Shown piece after piece: positions 28,090 through 39,978 of a DNA stretch of 64,000 nt. The notes beneath the pieces are model-generated. The model was not told the DNA's origin, did no database searches, and saw only the letters and a list, made by a program, of their open reading frames with translations. Within the stretch, counting starts at the first letter, position 1; each line of letters starts with the position of its first letter. The stretch spans positions 124,001 to 188,000 of the forward strand of contig LATX02000154.1 of the NCBI GenBank assembly GCA_001466705.2, read 5' to 3'. A program made the position numbers and the translations under genes. The stretch is from Moniliophthora roreri. Taxonomy: Eukaryota > Basidiomycota > Agaricomycetes > Agaricales > Marasmiaceae.

Positions 28090-31000
28090 ATGTGGTTAGC
28101 CGAACTCAGGATCGAGGATGAAAAACCAAGTGAGTCGTGTCCTTTCGGCCCTTTTGACGCGTTGTAACCAAATCTATAGAACAAGAGGTCTTGAAACCCG
28201 GAACCGAATACACTGTCGGTCGAGGTGAACGACATCACTTTTATATCAATTCCAAAAAAGTTGCGAAAGACTACTGTTCTGTCAAAATTGGAGCGTTCAG
28301 CGACGATGATGTAGTGAGTAAATTTCTACTCAAGCAACGTGTCGCGTCCCATGCAAGCACCTTTTCAGGGGAATCCAGAAACGCGGCCTCCTGTACAAGT
28401 CATCAATATTCGAGAAAAGGACAAGGCCATAGCTGTCTGTAAACGAGGAGAGGAGGAAACTTTCTATGTGGGTGCGGGGGACGTGGTTGAGTGGGAGGAC
28501 GGCTGGATCGTCCAAATGGCGAAGAAGATTGCACTCGAGTACGCCTTCATATATCATCAACATCGAATCTGAATACTTAAGTCCTCTCTCTACTTACAAA
28601 GAATCAAGTGGGAGAGAAGTTGTTTCCTTATGCCTTCTCCCAGAGGCGGCACCGTTCCTGTCGAAGCCTGTGCCAAACTAGGTGTGATAGCTTCTTTCGT
28701 ACCCAATGCCATACTTATTCCTCTTTCTTCATAGGCATTCATCTCGTTCATGTTTCACACAAGGAAGTCACACACCACATCACTTCCACTTACAATGCTA
28801 CGCTTCCTATCGCTGTCTCCCTTGTCAATCAGTGCAAGCTAGTCAGGTCTGAGTATCTCACCGAATGCATCCGCCTCGCAGAGAATCCAGAAGTAAAAAT
28901 GGTCTGGCCAAACCTCTCTAAATACCGCCCTACGTTCGCTGCTGGCCTCGACAGCCGACATAAACGGTTTGAGGTGTGGGAGCCCTCTGCAGGACGAGAA
29001 TACATATTCTCTGGACTCCGTTTTCTCTGTGCAGGAGAAAGGAACAGAGAGATTGACAGTCATTTGCGGCTACTCCTAGAGAGAGGCGAGGGTGCCATTG
29101 AAACCTTTGACGTTCGGGACCCGGCTCGTGGAATGAAATGGCATCGAGCTCTTTCCCGTGGGCAAGCGAAAGAAGGGAAGACTCTAGTTATTTTGGGAGA
29201 GCAAGAGAGTGTAATTGCTGCTATTGGGGAAGATAGCTGGAAGGAGCTGTTTGACGAAGCCCAAGGGTAGGTGATTCGCCGATCCTTGAGTACGATATCT
29301 CCATCTCTGTGCTAGTTTCGGGCTTGTCTTCAGGTCTATCAAAGACGTCGTTCTCGCAGTACTCGACAATGACACCAAGGCGCTTACGGCTAGGTGTGAA
29401 TCGTTCCAAAAGCCACAGGATGTTGGAGTGGCCCCTGGTATGTGCGGCTTCGTATACACGGGAGCACCGACATTAACTATGTGAACAGTGGAATCACCAT
29501 TGCCAGACGTTGTACCCAACACAATCCCAGAAGAACTCACGATCCCCCCGACACAAACGGCCGCGGAAGAAGCGCCTGCACGCAAGAAATTACCGCAGAG
29601 AAGAGTTACACGGCCACCATCAGTCGCACCAGAATCGAGACCTGAATCTCAGGTTGCTGAGCCTAAACCCCCGGAACTCAAACCAACTGAAACGAAATCT
29701 GACGAACCGGACGCAGAAGCTCCTCAACCTCGCAGGGTGAGTCATGCCCAAATCATTTATACGATTCTGACCCTTCTTTAGGTCCTCACTAGACGAGTAC
29801 ACACCGGTACCGCTGCCGCCAATAAGTCTGCATCTAATGTGGGACCTGATGTCAAACCTTCATCTGTTACTCCCGCGGAATCATCTGTACCTTTTGTGGT
29901 TGACTATTCGGTCAGTTTCCCATCGGAATCTTTCCTTCACTTCCAATATATTAACTCTCACGTCCCAGGCTCCTGGTAAACAGCCTTCCTCACGGTTGAA
30001 GCGACGTGTAGGCAACACAGATTTTGGTTCGCGGGAAGCATCGGCTGCCCCCGAGGACAGCGCACAAGAGCCTGTGAGCAAGAAGTACAAGTCACTCTTC
30101 GAGGAAAGCGATCCAACAAAGGATCAAACCGCGTCTCTTTCGGAAATGATGAGTTCTGCGTTTTCACAATCACAGACTATGTCGGGTGCAAGTGGGAGCA
30201 GAGCGAGGACAGATACTGCTGCAGCTCAAACGCTGGATGTCGTACCTGAAGAAGCCGAAATAACGACAGCAATGAGCCAGTCTCAAACTCAGATGACTGA
30301 CGGTGGTGGTCGAAAACGCAAGGCGAGATCCGTGGATGATGAGGATGAAGAGATGGCAGGTGTTGAAGAAGCTCTTGCACCCGCACCATCCAATTCAGAG
30401 TCCCGAATGTCATCTAACGGGCCTCCTCCATCGAAAAAGAAAGCCATCGAGAACGTTAACGCTGTCGAACCCTCGCAGCCAAAGCCTCCCCCTTCCTCTA
30501 CTCAGACTCAGAAGAACGCTGGAGCTGCACCAGGGAAGCCAGATACCGATGACGCGTTTCTCAAAGCTGTGGCTTCCACGAAGCGTGGCAAGAAACACGA
30601 AGATGACTTTGATCGCGAGTTTAACAAACTAAAGATCTCTAAACCCAATCTGAACGACTCGCGGGATGGAACGATTGAAGAGGAGCAGAGACAGTGGGCT
30701 ATTCTAGAAGATTTTGGTGATGATTCCAACATCCGAGGGAACTTTATGATGATTATTGAGTTGGGTGTAGACGTTTCGCGGCGGGGTGATAGAGAAAGGC
30801 AAAGGGAGAAGGAGAAGTCGGAATGGGAAGGAAAGCCGAATTTCAAGAAGTTCAGGAAGGTCGGTAGCGTCACTTCGTCGAGTCTGCGCAATCTGCTGAT
30901 GAGAATCAAAGAAAAACAAGCCGTCTTCTGCAGTCCCACGATCACAGCGCGTGGAAGTTGTTCTTAATGAGCAGAGTGGGTATGGTATGGGTGTTGGTGA

Positions 31001-31484
31001 GTTATCTTTATAATTATTCTGATACACACCAATACCAACGAATACTGTAGAATACTGGCGCGGTTCCCAAACTCAAACCCAGAAGACGGATGCGGGTGAG
31101 ATCACTATGGCTCAAAGTTCCAATTCTCAGCAACCGGTGGTTGTAATTGATTCAGATGAAGAAGAGGAAGAGCCGCCGAAGCGGGGCGGGCGTGGAAAGA
31201 GTAAAGCTTCTGCTAGAGCTGGTAGCGTTAGTCGCACGACTACCAATACGAAAAGGAAGCAGCAAGCGTTGTTCCTTGATTCCGACGAGGAGATGAGTCA
31301 AGTGAAGGAAGAGGAAGAGGAAGTTGAACAGCCACCGGTGGGGACCTTGGAGTCTGCTCCACCAAGTACCGCGGCTAAGGCGAGGGGAACCAGGGGAAGC
31401 TCGAGGAAGCAACCGGTCATAGTAGATGACGATTCTGACGATGATGTTTTCAAAGGGTTCAAGGGAAAAGGTCGGAGGCGGTGA
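28090..31484 (+). CDS. NBS1: NBS1/Xrs2 homologue, MRN DNA-repair complex subunit
   Basis: The first exon begins at ATG 28090. Residues of the next exon form an FHA domain (PGTEYTVGRGERHHFYI, 28,190-28,310). Exons from about 28,740 to 29,270 hold BRCT-like sequence (SLVNQCKLVRSEYLTECI and LRFLCAGE). A long Ser/Gln-rich region contains clustered SQ/TQ sites (29,500-30,400). Near 30,840 is NFKKFRK, matching the MRE11-binding motif. A likely intron follows, then an acidic C-terminus ending VFKGFKGKGRRR at 31484. That tail matches the acidic, FxF/Y, basic tail that recruits ATM/Tel1. FHA plus BRCT plus these two motifs in this order identifies NBS1, which targets MRE11-RAD50 to double-strand breaks and activates the checkpoint kinase. 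Internal exon borders between 28,560 and 29,840 are approximate. Confidence 0.87.
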
Positions 31485-31502
31485 ATTTGTACGTATTCGC
31501 GT

Positions 31503-33348
31503 GTGCCAATGGAGAAGAAGACAGTTATACCCGTGGATCTGTCATCCGATTCTCTTGTAGCACCCGTTGTTATGCTACTTAGTGATTCGAAGGTCACTGT
31601 TCTAAGTATTCCCGGCGGCAATCAGGCAGGCAATGGGCCACCATCTGACACCGAAGAACCCAGAGTAAAACTTTCTCGCTCGTGCTTCTTCCCTCCAAAT
31701 TCCCTCCCACTAACTTCCCTCACCGCTAGTTACCGCCACCGTTCTTCAAGAGCTCGTATGCAGGCGTTTGGGACTTGAGTTTCAAGCGATGGCGCGAGTA
31801 CGTTCTATTGACTTTCGTCAGTCTCACTCAATACAGGCGCTGAGAACTACCGGCTAGCCTCTTTCGCTTACACCTGCTAATTTAGCGGTTAGCACTACCC
31901 TTTTGGTACGTTCTGGCTCTACTTCGTGGAATTTCATTCGGATGCTGACACTGAACTTAGGTGTATGATTGGATATGTACTTTGGATCAAGAAGTGAGTT
32001 CTTTCTCTTCGCCGCCAGAGCCAGCAGAAAATTGATAATCTATAGGTGGTACACATCTGGTCAAAACCTGGCCCATGGTCATTAGGCTCTGTTATATTCT
32101 TGTTCAATCGTTATATGCCGTTCGTTGATATATTCTTAAGTATACATCGTACGTCACAATTCTTTCTCTCTTTACATTCTCGCTCATACACGAACGTAGT
32201 GACGTTTGGAACTCCGGCACCTTCGAGTGCGGTGCGTTTCCTTTAATAATTCATGAGGGATGCGAAAGTTCATGGCAATGCAGGAGTGTTTACTGCTCAT
32301 GAAGGCGACCTCGTGGTTGACGTTTACTGGGTTGGCATTGTCCGAGTGTACGTTTGCTTCTTCCCTTGCTCTTTGTCCTTCGGGTCCCTCGACTAACCTA
32401 TGGGTAGTCGTGCTCATGCTTCGTACATATGCACTTTGGGAACGCAGTAGGAGGGTGCTGTTGGCTTTTATTGCGATGTTTGCCGTACGTCCCTCGCTCT
32501 CAACTCGCTCTTACCCCCCATTCAAACTTAGAAATAGATTTTGGTGATACCTGGGATAATCGTGACACAGATGGAGGTCCGGTCCTTGCAATGTACGCCT
32601 CCCAAACCGTTTACTTTGTATTCGAAAGCTGACACGACTCGGTAGTCGGGCCCTCAACAGATATTAGTTGCCAGTTGATCGAAGCATCGAATATAGTCTT
32701 TGTGTCATATTTGTTATTGCTATTTTGTGAGACTAGTGAATCACCTTTCTCCGTCCTTCTGCTTCCTTTTGTTGACAGGTTGAGGTAGTTATCGCGGGCT
32801 TGACACTTGTGAAGGGATACCAGCATCGTGAGTTGTTTCCCGGCGAAATGAGGGTAGCTGTTGAAGAACTGGACAGTGAGACGAACACGCTCGAGATGGG
32901 TCGTAAGGCTGTATAAAGACGGTACGTCCGTACGTGGTTATAGAGATGCGGGAGCACTGATCTCGGGCACTGACAGGACTGTTCTTTTACATATATCTCT
33001 GTCGTGAGTACCTTTCATTACCCAACGCATGTATCTATACACACTGAACGCGGAAATACAGTCCTTTCCCTTGGGAACATCATAACGTTTATTGTAAGTC
33101 CAGACTGGGGCCCGTGGCTTACTAGGTTCGTTTCCTTTTCTGTCTTCGCAGTTTACTGACGTCCGGGAACGGGCAGTCTACAAAGAGTATTACACTCCCT
33201 CCTTTGTAATCGTGTCTTGTTTGTGATCTTAAGCAAGAGACGACCTACAGCTCTTGACGTGGACGTTGGGGGTAACACTGTGACGCATGGAACCGATTCG
33301 ATGGTGGTTAGTGCAGATTTGATGGATACCCGGGCAAGCTGGCGGTAG
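31503..33348 (+). CDS. DUF6533-like seven-pass membrane protein (plus-strand member)
   Basis: Many small exons encode hydrophobic segments: VSTTLL joined to VYDWICTLDQE (31,890-31,995), VVHIWSKP...FNRYMPFVDIF (32,046-32,140), VVVLMLRTYALWERSRRVLLAFIAMF (32,405-32,485) and VVIAGLTLVKGY (32,780-32,820). A polar C-terminus ends in DLMDTRASWR at 33348. The YDW..TLD.EV..IW, NRY.PFVD and LRTYALW motifs match the basidiomycete DUF6533 family and the three minus-strand paralogues downstream. It probably spans the membrane seven times; its function is unknown. The true start is unclear: the 31,503 frame is only one possibility, and ATG 31,790 is another. Confidence 0.65.
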
Positions 33349-34414
33349 TCGATATATGTATACTGTAACATTTCATTCATTTCGGATGTCACGGGTCACA
33401 GGCCCCGAATTTTGGAGTTGTCACAGGCGTCCAAGGCTCTATCCGAACGCTCACAAGCGCTAAATGGTCCCACAATCCTCCAAATTTGGCGGTTCTGGGT
33501 GTTAAAATCCAAGAAACTGCCAGCTCTATGGGACTGGTGCTGATGATTTCAGCAGGGCGGGTACTACTTCAATGTCACTCTCATTGACAACCGGAGATCA
33601 AGTCTTGTTGGACTTTGCACATGTCTTTGACTGGCTTCTTGACTTCGATGGATGAGTCAGTCTGATGGCCAGACTCACTGAGCAATAACTCATCACGGCA
33701 TCAGTGCCAGTTTCCGCATTCTTTTTCTTCTTTATTGGAAGCACTAAAGCATTCAGGTAAGGAATATGATTGATTGTTCAAGTTCGAAAATGAGGTGACC
33801 TTTTGAAACAGCTTTTTTAGCAGCAGCCTTGAAACCTTTCGCCTAGTTACCTGGCCGTTTGCTCACCTGGGCAGCAGCTATTACTTTTCGCTTGCTGGAT
33901 TTAGCTTCAGTCATTGGAGGAACTGGTGGCAGTAAATGTGGAAGAGAGCACTGTGATTTCTGAAAATTTCATGGAAAAATGTAAGTTGGTCTAACACTAG
34001 AGAGCCAAAACTAATTCCTGACTCCAGGCGCTACTTGTCGGGCCTGCCAATGTGAAATACTAAGCCCGAAGTGTGGTGACCTATCAAGAATATCACACAT
34101 TTGACCTCCAGATAGTAGATACAATATAAACTCAGAGTGGGTATTATTTAGCCCCTTATCTATAACAAACTGCAAACTAGTAGCTTTGACACCGACGGGT
34201 GGTGGCGGGGTTACTCCGGATATGTGTCGGAAATCCCGCCACCCGCACGAATCCCGCCTACCTTATTCATACTTTGCTATTTTCCCAATTGAGTTTCAGC
34301 AGTGGTGTATATCATGTTCAGCTCTTGGTGGCTATCAGGAGGCTGGTTGGCGTCGCGATGGGCGCGATGTGTGCCGGCAGGCTTCAGTGGCATTTCATGG
34401 ACTGAGTCAGGATA
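33349..34414. other. Intergenic, no gene recognised
   Basis: No protein-like frame is evident. A GC-rich patch with direct repeats of CCCGCC (34,190-34,260) and an otherwise AT-rich flank resemble the subterminal region of a transposon, but no inverted ends were found. Confidence 0.4.
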
Positions 34415-34720
34415 TTGCTCCATGAGTGGCTAGATATTTGTGGTCCCTGTCTAGAGTTCCTCGACCCACTTTCAGGGCTCCTTTGTCATACCGGATAGAA
34501 GGATCAAAACATGGTATTGAATTGGCTCTAGATGGCTTTAGCACTACACTGCTGGCATTGCACGTGTGCTGACACTCAAAACGAGTCCTTTCCACGAGAA
34601 TACACTTCACAAACCGCTCTTCTCGTTGAGCAGCCCAGCGCAATGGAATGACCAAAGTGGATTGGTCCGTTGCTGAGGTAGCGGGACCCAGGACCGGGGA
34701 GTGGCACTGTCTCACGTTGA
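34415..34720 (+). pseudogene. 3' fragment of a NACHT gene
   Basis: This 300-base stretch is similar to the last part of the NACHT gene at 39979-42625, covering about 42,300-42,520, including the final intron. Shared blocks include TTTGTGGTCCCTGTC and GAATACACTTC followed by CAAACCGC. The frame is broken and no NACHT core is nearby, so it is a relic of a third paralogue in the same orientation. Confidence 0.75.
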
Positions 34721-34924
34721 GTCGAGAGAGGAAATTGTATAATCATTCTTCCGGGGTAGAATATCATGCCAAAACTTGTGGTACCAGCAGTAGTATCCGC
34801 GGTGGTATTGGTAGTGGTGGACCGTGAAGGAAAGAAGTCGCCAATCCATCGCGCTGACTTTGGATGTCCAAAAGGCGATACCGTTGAAAATGTACACATT
34901 AATCCGACTTATCCATACTTTATC

Positions 34925-36542
34925 CTATCTTACCGTACCAACGACATCCATCTGAACAGTTGTGAACCTCACCCCCTCGCCTTCTTCTACACTTGTCCCC
35001 CAATCGCCTGCCCTGCCTCCATAGTAACCGCCTTGCAATCGCTCCCGTTCCCGTTCCTTCTGCTCTTCGTCAACACCTACCTTAAGAAGAAAAAATAAGA
35101 TGCGGTTGCAGAATAGTGAGTGGAGTACGCGTTGAGGTCTAAGTTTCTCCGTCAGCTTCGTTCTTGCGCCGATAAGGGACGATAGGAGACGTACGTAACT
35201 AGAAACGGGCCCCATGCCTGCCAATCTCGTCAGTAAAGAGAAGGAAGAAAGAAGGAAAAGGGGTTACGGGTCGTATCCAGGGAGAGAAGATGTTGAATAT
35301 TGAGAGAACTACCCATTCCATCAGCACACACAGTGCATTCCGACAAAATCCCCCAGACGTACCGAGGAGGTAGAGGTAATACAGTAATCCTATGTTACAG
35401 TCAAGCATGAGTAGCAGTGAAGAAAAAGAAACAAAGCAACATACCGTCTTTATACAACTCAACTACCCACCGTTCCCTTGTGTTTCTCAAGTCTTGGTAT
35501 CCTTTGATTACTGAGAGTATTGCGAGTACTGTTCCTATCATAAACAATGCGAACAAATGGACGAAAAAAACGGGAGAACTCACCAGTCTCAGTAAGTGCA
35601 AGTAGCACGAACGGTGCCAAATGAAGCAGCTCGTTGGAGGATCCAGAAGATATGCAGCCTTCAAGTGTTTGAAGCACTATTTAGCTGTTTTAGATAGATG
35701 GTAAAGGGAAGAAATAAGATGGTAACGCACTATGAATGGAGGTGAGTTGCTTCCATACGATCAGGGCCACACATATGATTTCACCCTGTGACCCGTTTCG
35801 TAAATATCATTATTCGTGACATGGGTAAGATGATGAAGGAGAACGAAAGAGAATGAATAGGAGGTACGCACAATACTCATACACAAAAATAAAACCAAGA
35901 CCCATCTTCTACACCCCCATAACGCGTATACACGAAGCATAAGGATGATTTCGGATATGGCGATGCCGATGAATATGAATACTGAGTGCATAGAATTTTC
36001 CCGAGGTTATGAGTAGTTTCGTTAGCTTTGAGTGTGAACGATAAAGAGCGGGCTAGCCCACCGGAAATGACCTGTGATCTCGTTTCACATTCCTAAGAAA
36101 GAATCGGTCTGGTGAGTGATATGAATGAAAGGCAGAATGGCGTACGTGGACGGTGAGAAACACGGATAAACCTAGTATGGTATATCATACCCGGAATCAG
36201 TACACCGAGGAATCTCCTCCAAGAACAACGGGAATGAAAGGGAACCGTACCGCTCAATGACAAAAACGTATCCACGAACGGAGTATACCGATTCAGAAAG
36301 AACAGTGTGGAGCGAAACGTCAACGGGTGTGTCCAGATGTAGTTGACTTCGAGGTCAAATGTAAGCAGGTAGTCGTAGAGCTGTGTTGATGGTTATATTG
36401 ATTGCTTGATCTTCACTGTCATGGAGGACGCACAAGGAGAACACTGCTAATGATAATTGGGCCATTGCGTGGTGCCTGCACGGATTCGAGGTCGGGTTAG
36501 TAGACGAAAGAATAAAAGCAGATTGCGCACCAGGGTATCCAT
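34925..36542 (-). CDS. DUF6533-like seven-pass membrane protein, paralogue A
   Basis: Comparison with two paralogues fixes the gene model. A four-codon first exon, ATGGATACCCTG, ends in a GTGCGC donor at 36542-36531. A second exon reads APRNGPIIISSVLL, and the next begins LYDYLLTFDLEVNYIW. Later hydrophobic segments include FFLNRYTPFVDTFL, FIFIGIAISEIILMLRVYALW, and a helix ending LAILSVIKGYQDLRNTRERWVVELYKDG. The C-terminus is charged (EEQKERERERLQGGYYGG) and ends near 34925 with VRFTTVQMD. Seven spans with an outside N-terminus would be usual for the family. The LYDY and D.EV..IW motifs are the DUF6533 signature. No biochemical role is established; a receptor-like topology is often noted. 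It is probably functional, since no stop breaks the paralogue alignment. Confidence 0.75.
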
Positions 36543-36590
36543 CTCCCAAAAAGTGGAACATACAGCGGTAATGAGGTCTTGGATGCCTGC

Positions 36591-36640
36591 TTTTTATATA
36601 TGTGCCGTGAAGCACTAAGCAAATGACCTAAAGCGCGTTC
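36591..36640 (-). promoter_or_regulatory. TATA-containing promoter block of paralogue A
   Basis: On the minus strand the block reads AAGCAAATGACCT-like sequence in the + orientation followed by the TATATAAAAA box at about 36,591-36,600, about 50 bases upstream of the start codon. An almost identical block precedes paralogue B (39061-39110), and a weaker one precedes paralogue C (46903-46930). Confidence 0.6.
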
Positions 36641-36642
36641 AC

Positions 36643-37373
36643 ACCCCCTACTACGCAGAACCATGCCAGACTCCCATCGAATAGATCCCAATGAATGTGT
36701 ATGGCCTGATGACTGTTTGCGCCTAGGAATGATTGAGACCGACTAGAGTTGGTTAGCATTTTAGGTTGACAATTGATAACGAATAACCGAGTCCAGACAT
36801 AGTTGACCTAGAGGTGGCCAAGCTCGAGGCTGATTCGAGAGATTGTTATGGTTATTTTTCCCGGAAGACATGCCTCTACAATCCAGTCGAGAGATGGGAG
36901 CTGGACATCGAGTTGTTTGCGAGTTGTCGATTTTTGGATCAAAAAATGCTCTTACAGGCCTTCCCACGGGCCACGATTTGAGCTGGTTGAATCAGACTTA
37001 GTTCTGAATGTTCTCGATGCTCTTTGGCTGCATCTATGGTGCACCCAGGTCCCGCAACAACCGTTGTACGGTACATACTCGCCATCGCCACCGTGGTACT
37101 CTACTTGGAGAGATTAGTAATCACTGAGCGGTAGTCGTAATTGTATGACTAGGAAACATTTTACGTGCACCGCACGAGAGACGTGCGCAACTATAATGCA
37201 TGTTATTGTTCCTAGCCCCTCCTGTTCGTGAAAATCCATGGTGGTCGCAGCGGTGAGAGGGAGAGGTAAAAGTGAGCTAGGAAAGAGCAAGAAAAACGAC
37301 AGCATTCGCGAGCTGTCTATATGATTACGTTGTACACATCAACCTACACTATGTACGGCCCCACATTCCTATC
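36643..37373. other. Intergenic between paralogues A and B
   Basis: Only short unrelated ORFs are present. Nothing is recognised apart from the upstream region of paralogue A at its left edge. Confidence 0.5.
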
Positions 37374-39006
37374 TCACGTCCCAGTATCCATCTGAACAGT
37401 AGTAAACCGCACCTCTTCGCCTTCCTCCCTACTTGTCCCCCAATCGCCTGCCCTACCTCCATAGTAACCGCCTTGTAACCGCCCCCGTTCCCGCTCCTCG
37501 TCAAAGCCTACTTTGAAAAGGAAAAACAAGACACGGTTGCAGAAAATTGAATGGAGTACGCGTTGGGGTCTTCAGAATGGTTTCTTCGTCAGCTTCAAAG
37601 ATGATTAAGATTTGAGAAGACGTACACGAGAAGGAACGGTCCCCATGCCTACCAAATTCGTTAGTAAAGGAGAAGTGATAGAAAAGGGAAAAGGCATACA
37701 GGTTGTATCCAGGGAGAAAAGATGTTGAACACCGAGATAACTACCCATTCTGTCTAATGAGGCCACATTCCACATTCTGATAAAACCTCATATACGTACC
37801 GAGGAGATAAAGATAATACAGTAGTCCTATCAAGCGTAAGAAACAGCGGAGAAAAAGAAACTCAGAGAACGGGGCACCGTCTTTGTACAACTCAACCACC
37901 CAACGCTCCCTCGTGTTTCTCAAGTCTCGGTAGCCTTTGATCACCGAGAGTATGGCGAGTACTATTGCCGTCATAAGCAACGCCGTAAGCACCAAATGAA
38001 CAAGACACTCGCCAGTCTCGGAGAACGCCAGTAGTATGAATGATCCCATGTAAAGTAGCCCGTTTACGGGACCGTAGGAAGCGCAACCTTCCGGTGTTAC
38101 ATGTACTACATCGTTCTGCCAATTTAGTTTTGGTAGTCAAAGGAAAGAGAGAACCTGAGCTTACAGCGCATGGAGACGATGTACTTCCACACAATTAGGG
38201 CTACATATATGATTTCGCCCTGCAAGCCGTTTCACGAATATCATTCGCGCCATGAGTAGGATGGCGAGGAAGAGAAGAAGAGTGAGTGAAGGATAGAAGA
38301 AAAAGAGAATAAGTTGCACGCACGATACCCATACACAAAAATAACACCAGCACCCATCTTCTACAGCCCCATAGCGCGTATACACGAAGCATCAGGATTC
38401 CTTCAGAGATGCCGATGCCGATGAACATGAATACTGAGTACAAAGATTTTTCCCGAGGATACGGATAATTCCATCATCTTCAAACGAGAACGATAAAGCA
38501 GGAGCGTACTGGAAACGAATTTTTGTCTCAATTCACATTCCTACGGGCCGGTCCGATGAACGATGTGAATGCGGAATGGCGTTGGAACGGAAGGAGACAC
38601 GCACTTCAGCTGTGAGAAACGCGGATAAACCTGGTATAGTATATAATGCCCGGATCAGTGTGTCAAGCAAGAATCTCCTCCCAAAACAACGGGAATGAAA
38701 AGACACGCACTACTCAACGACAAGAACGTATCCACGAACGGGGTATAACGATTCAAAAAGAATATTGCGGAGCGAAACGTCAAAGGGTGTGTCCACACGT
38801 AGTTGGCCTCAAGGTCGAACGTAAGCAGGTAGTCGTAGAGCTGCGTTGATGATTATATTAACCTCTTGATGTTCATTATCACCGAGGACGTACAAGGAGA
38901 ACACTGCTAATGATGATTGGGGTATTTCGTGGTGCCTGCAAGGAGCAGAGGTCAGGTTAGTAGGATAAAAGGGAAGAAAGGGCGGATTACACACCAGGGT
39001 ATCCAT
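37374..39006 (-). CDS. DUF6533-like seven-pass membrane protein, paralogue B
   Basis: Like A, it starts with a four-codon exon ATGGATACCCTG (39006), then APRNTPIIISSVLL, then an exon opening with the LYDYLLTFDLEANYVW-type motif near 38,790-38,840. The segment MFIGIGISEGILMLRVYALW (near 38,385-38,440) and the helix ending KGYRDLRNTRERWVVELYKDG (37,870-37,960) match A closely. The C-terminus has GGYYGGRAGDWGTS and ends VRFTTVQMDTGT at 37374. A and B are the most similar pair in introns and promoters, so they are recent tandem duplicates. Function is unknown. Confidence 0.75.
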
Positions 39007-39060
39007 CTTCCAAAAAGCGGATCATACAGCAGTAACAACTTGAAAATGGTTGAGAGTCTT

Positions 39061-39110
39061 TTCTTATATATGTGCCGTGAAGCATGAAGCAAATGACCCA
39101 AAACGCGTTC
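39061..39110 (-). promoter_or_regulatory. TATA-containing promoter block of paralogue B
   Basis: The block is nearly identical to 36591-36640 over about 45 bases, containing TATATATGTGCCGTGAAGCA in the plus orientation. The TATA box lies about 60 bases upstream of the start codon. It is conserved more strongly than the introns around it. Confidence 0.6.
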
Positions 39111-39978
39111 ACACCCACTACCACGCAATCATGCACGACACCCATTGAATAGATTCCAAAGAATACGGTTGAGTATATATAGCTTGGTCACTGTTCACGC
39201 CTAGAAATGATTAACATCGAATAGAGTTCTTTTAGCATTCAAGCTTGACACTTTGGTATTCCACAGTCGAATCTAAGCCAGATAGTCAACCTCGAGTTGT
39301 GGAAGACGAAATGCAAGGCCCATCCGGAAGATTGAGGGCTTGATCCAGGAAGATGTTTTTCTTCGATTTAGCCAAGAGGTGGGAGGTTGGAGCCAGAATC
39401 TGAATCGTCGACGTTCTGGGACACGGTCTCTATTTCATGGTAATTATCTGCAGGCGAGAGGGAGGAGCGCTAGGACTAAGGGCGGTTACGGTGGTCGTTC
39501 GACTCGAGTTCGACTTGGACTTGACTTGGGCTCTGCTTTTGACTGCATTTCGTCGAGTGGACAAGCAGCTGAGTCTGCCCGAGCGTGCCTTTTCGCCGGG
39601 GTCGCACCGGGGTCGCACTGCCACAAAACGTGCTTGCAACGTGTTTGATTTGCAACGCCCAACGAGCACCGAAGGTCAAAAACTTTTTCCTGTCCAACCT
39701 GTCCAACCTGAACTGAACAGGACCCGAGCAGGACCTAGTGAGCACTGTGTTCGATCCAGGGCTTGGGGTCCAAACCAAGGCCCTGGACCGAACTGCTGCG
39801 TCACCGTATACTAGAGCAATTCCTGTGCGTCTAATAAATGCTGTTAACTTCGACGCTGCAAATTGTCTGTCAGATGAAGGTGTCACACTGAGGACTGGTT
39901 TAAACAGCACCGCCCGCTAGCAGCATTACATATCTTGACCTTCAACCCTCATCACCTCTTTTTTGACGCCTCTGAGCT
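39111..39978. other. Intergenic, no gene recognised
   Basis: ORFs on both strands near 39,430-39,910 overlap each other and show no family similarity. The base composition is like genic DNA, but no signal peptide, domain or splice chain could be built. Confidence 0.45.

Noticed and set aside
39430..39910. Overlapping ORFs of over 100 codons on both strands upstream of NACHT 1
   Set aside because: There are three mutually overlapping frames, no family similarity, no splice signals and no signal peptide.
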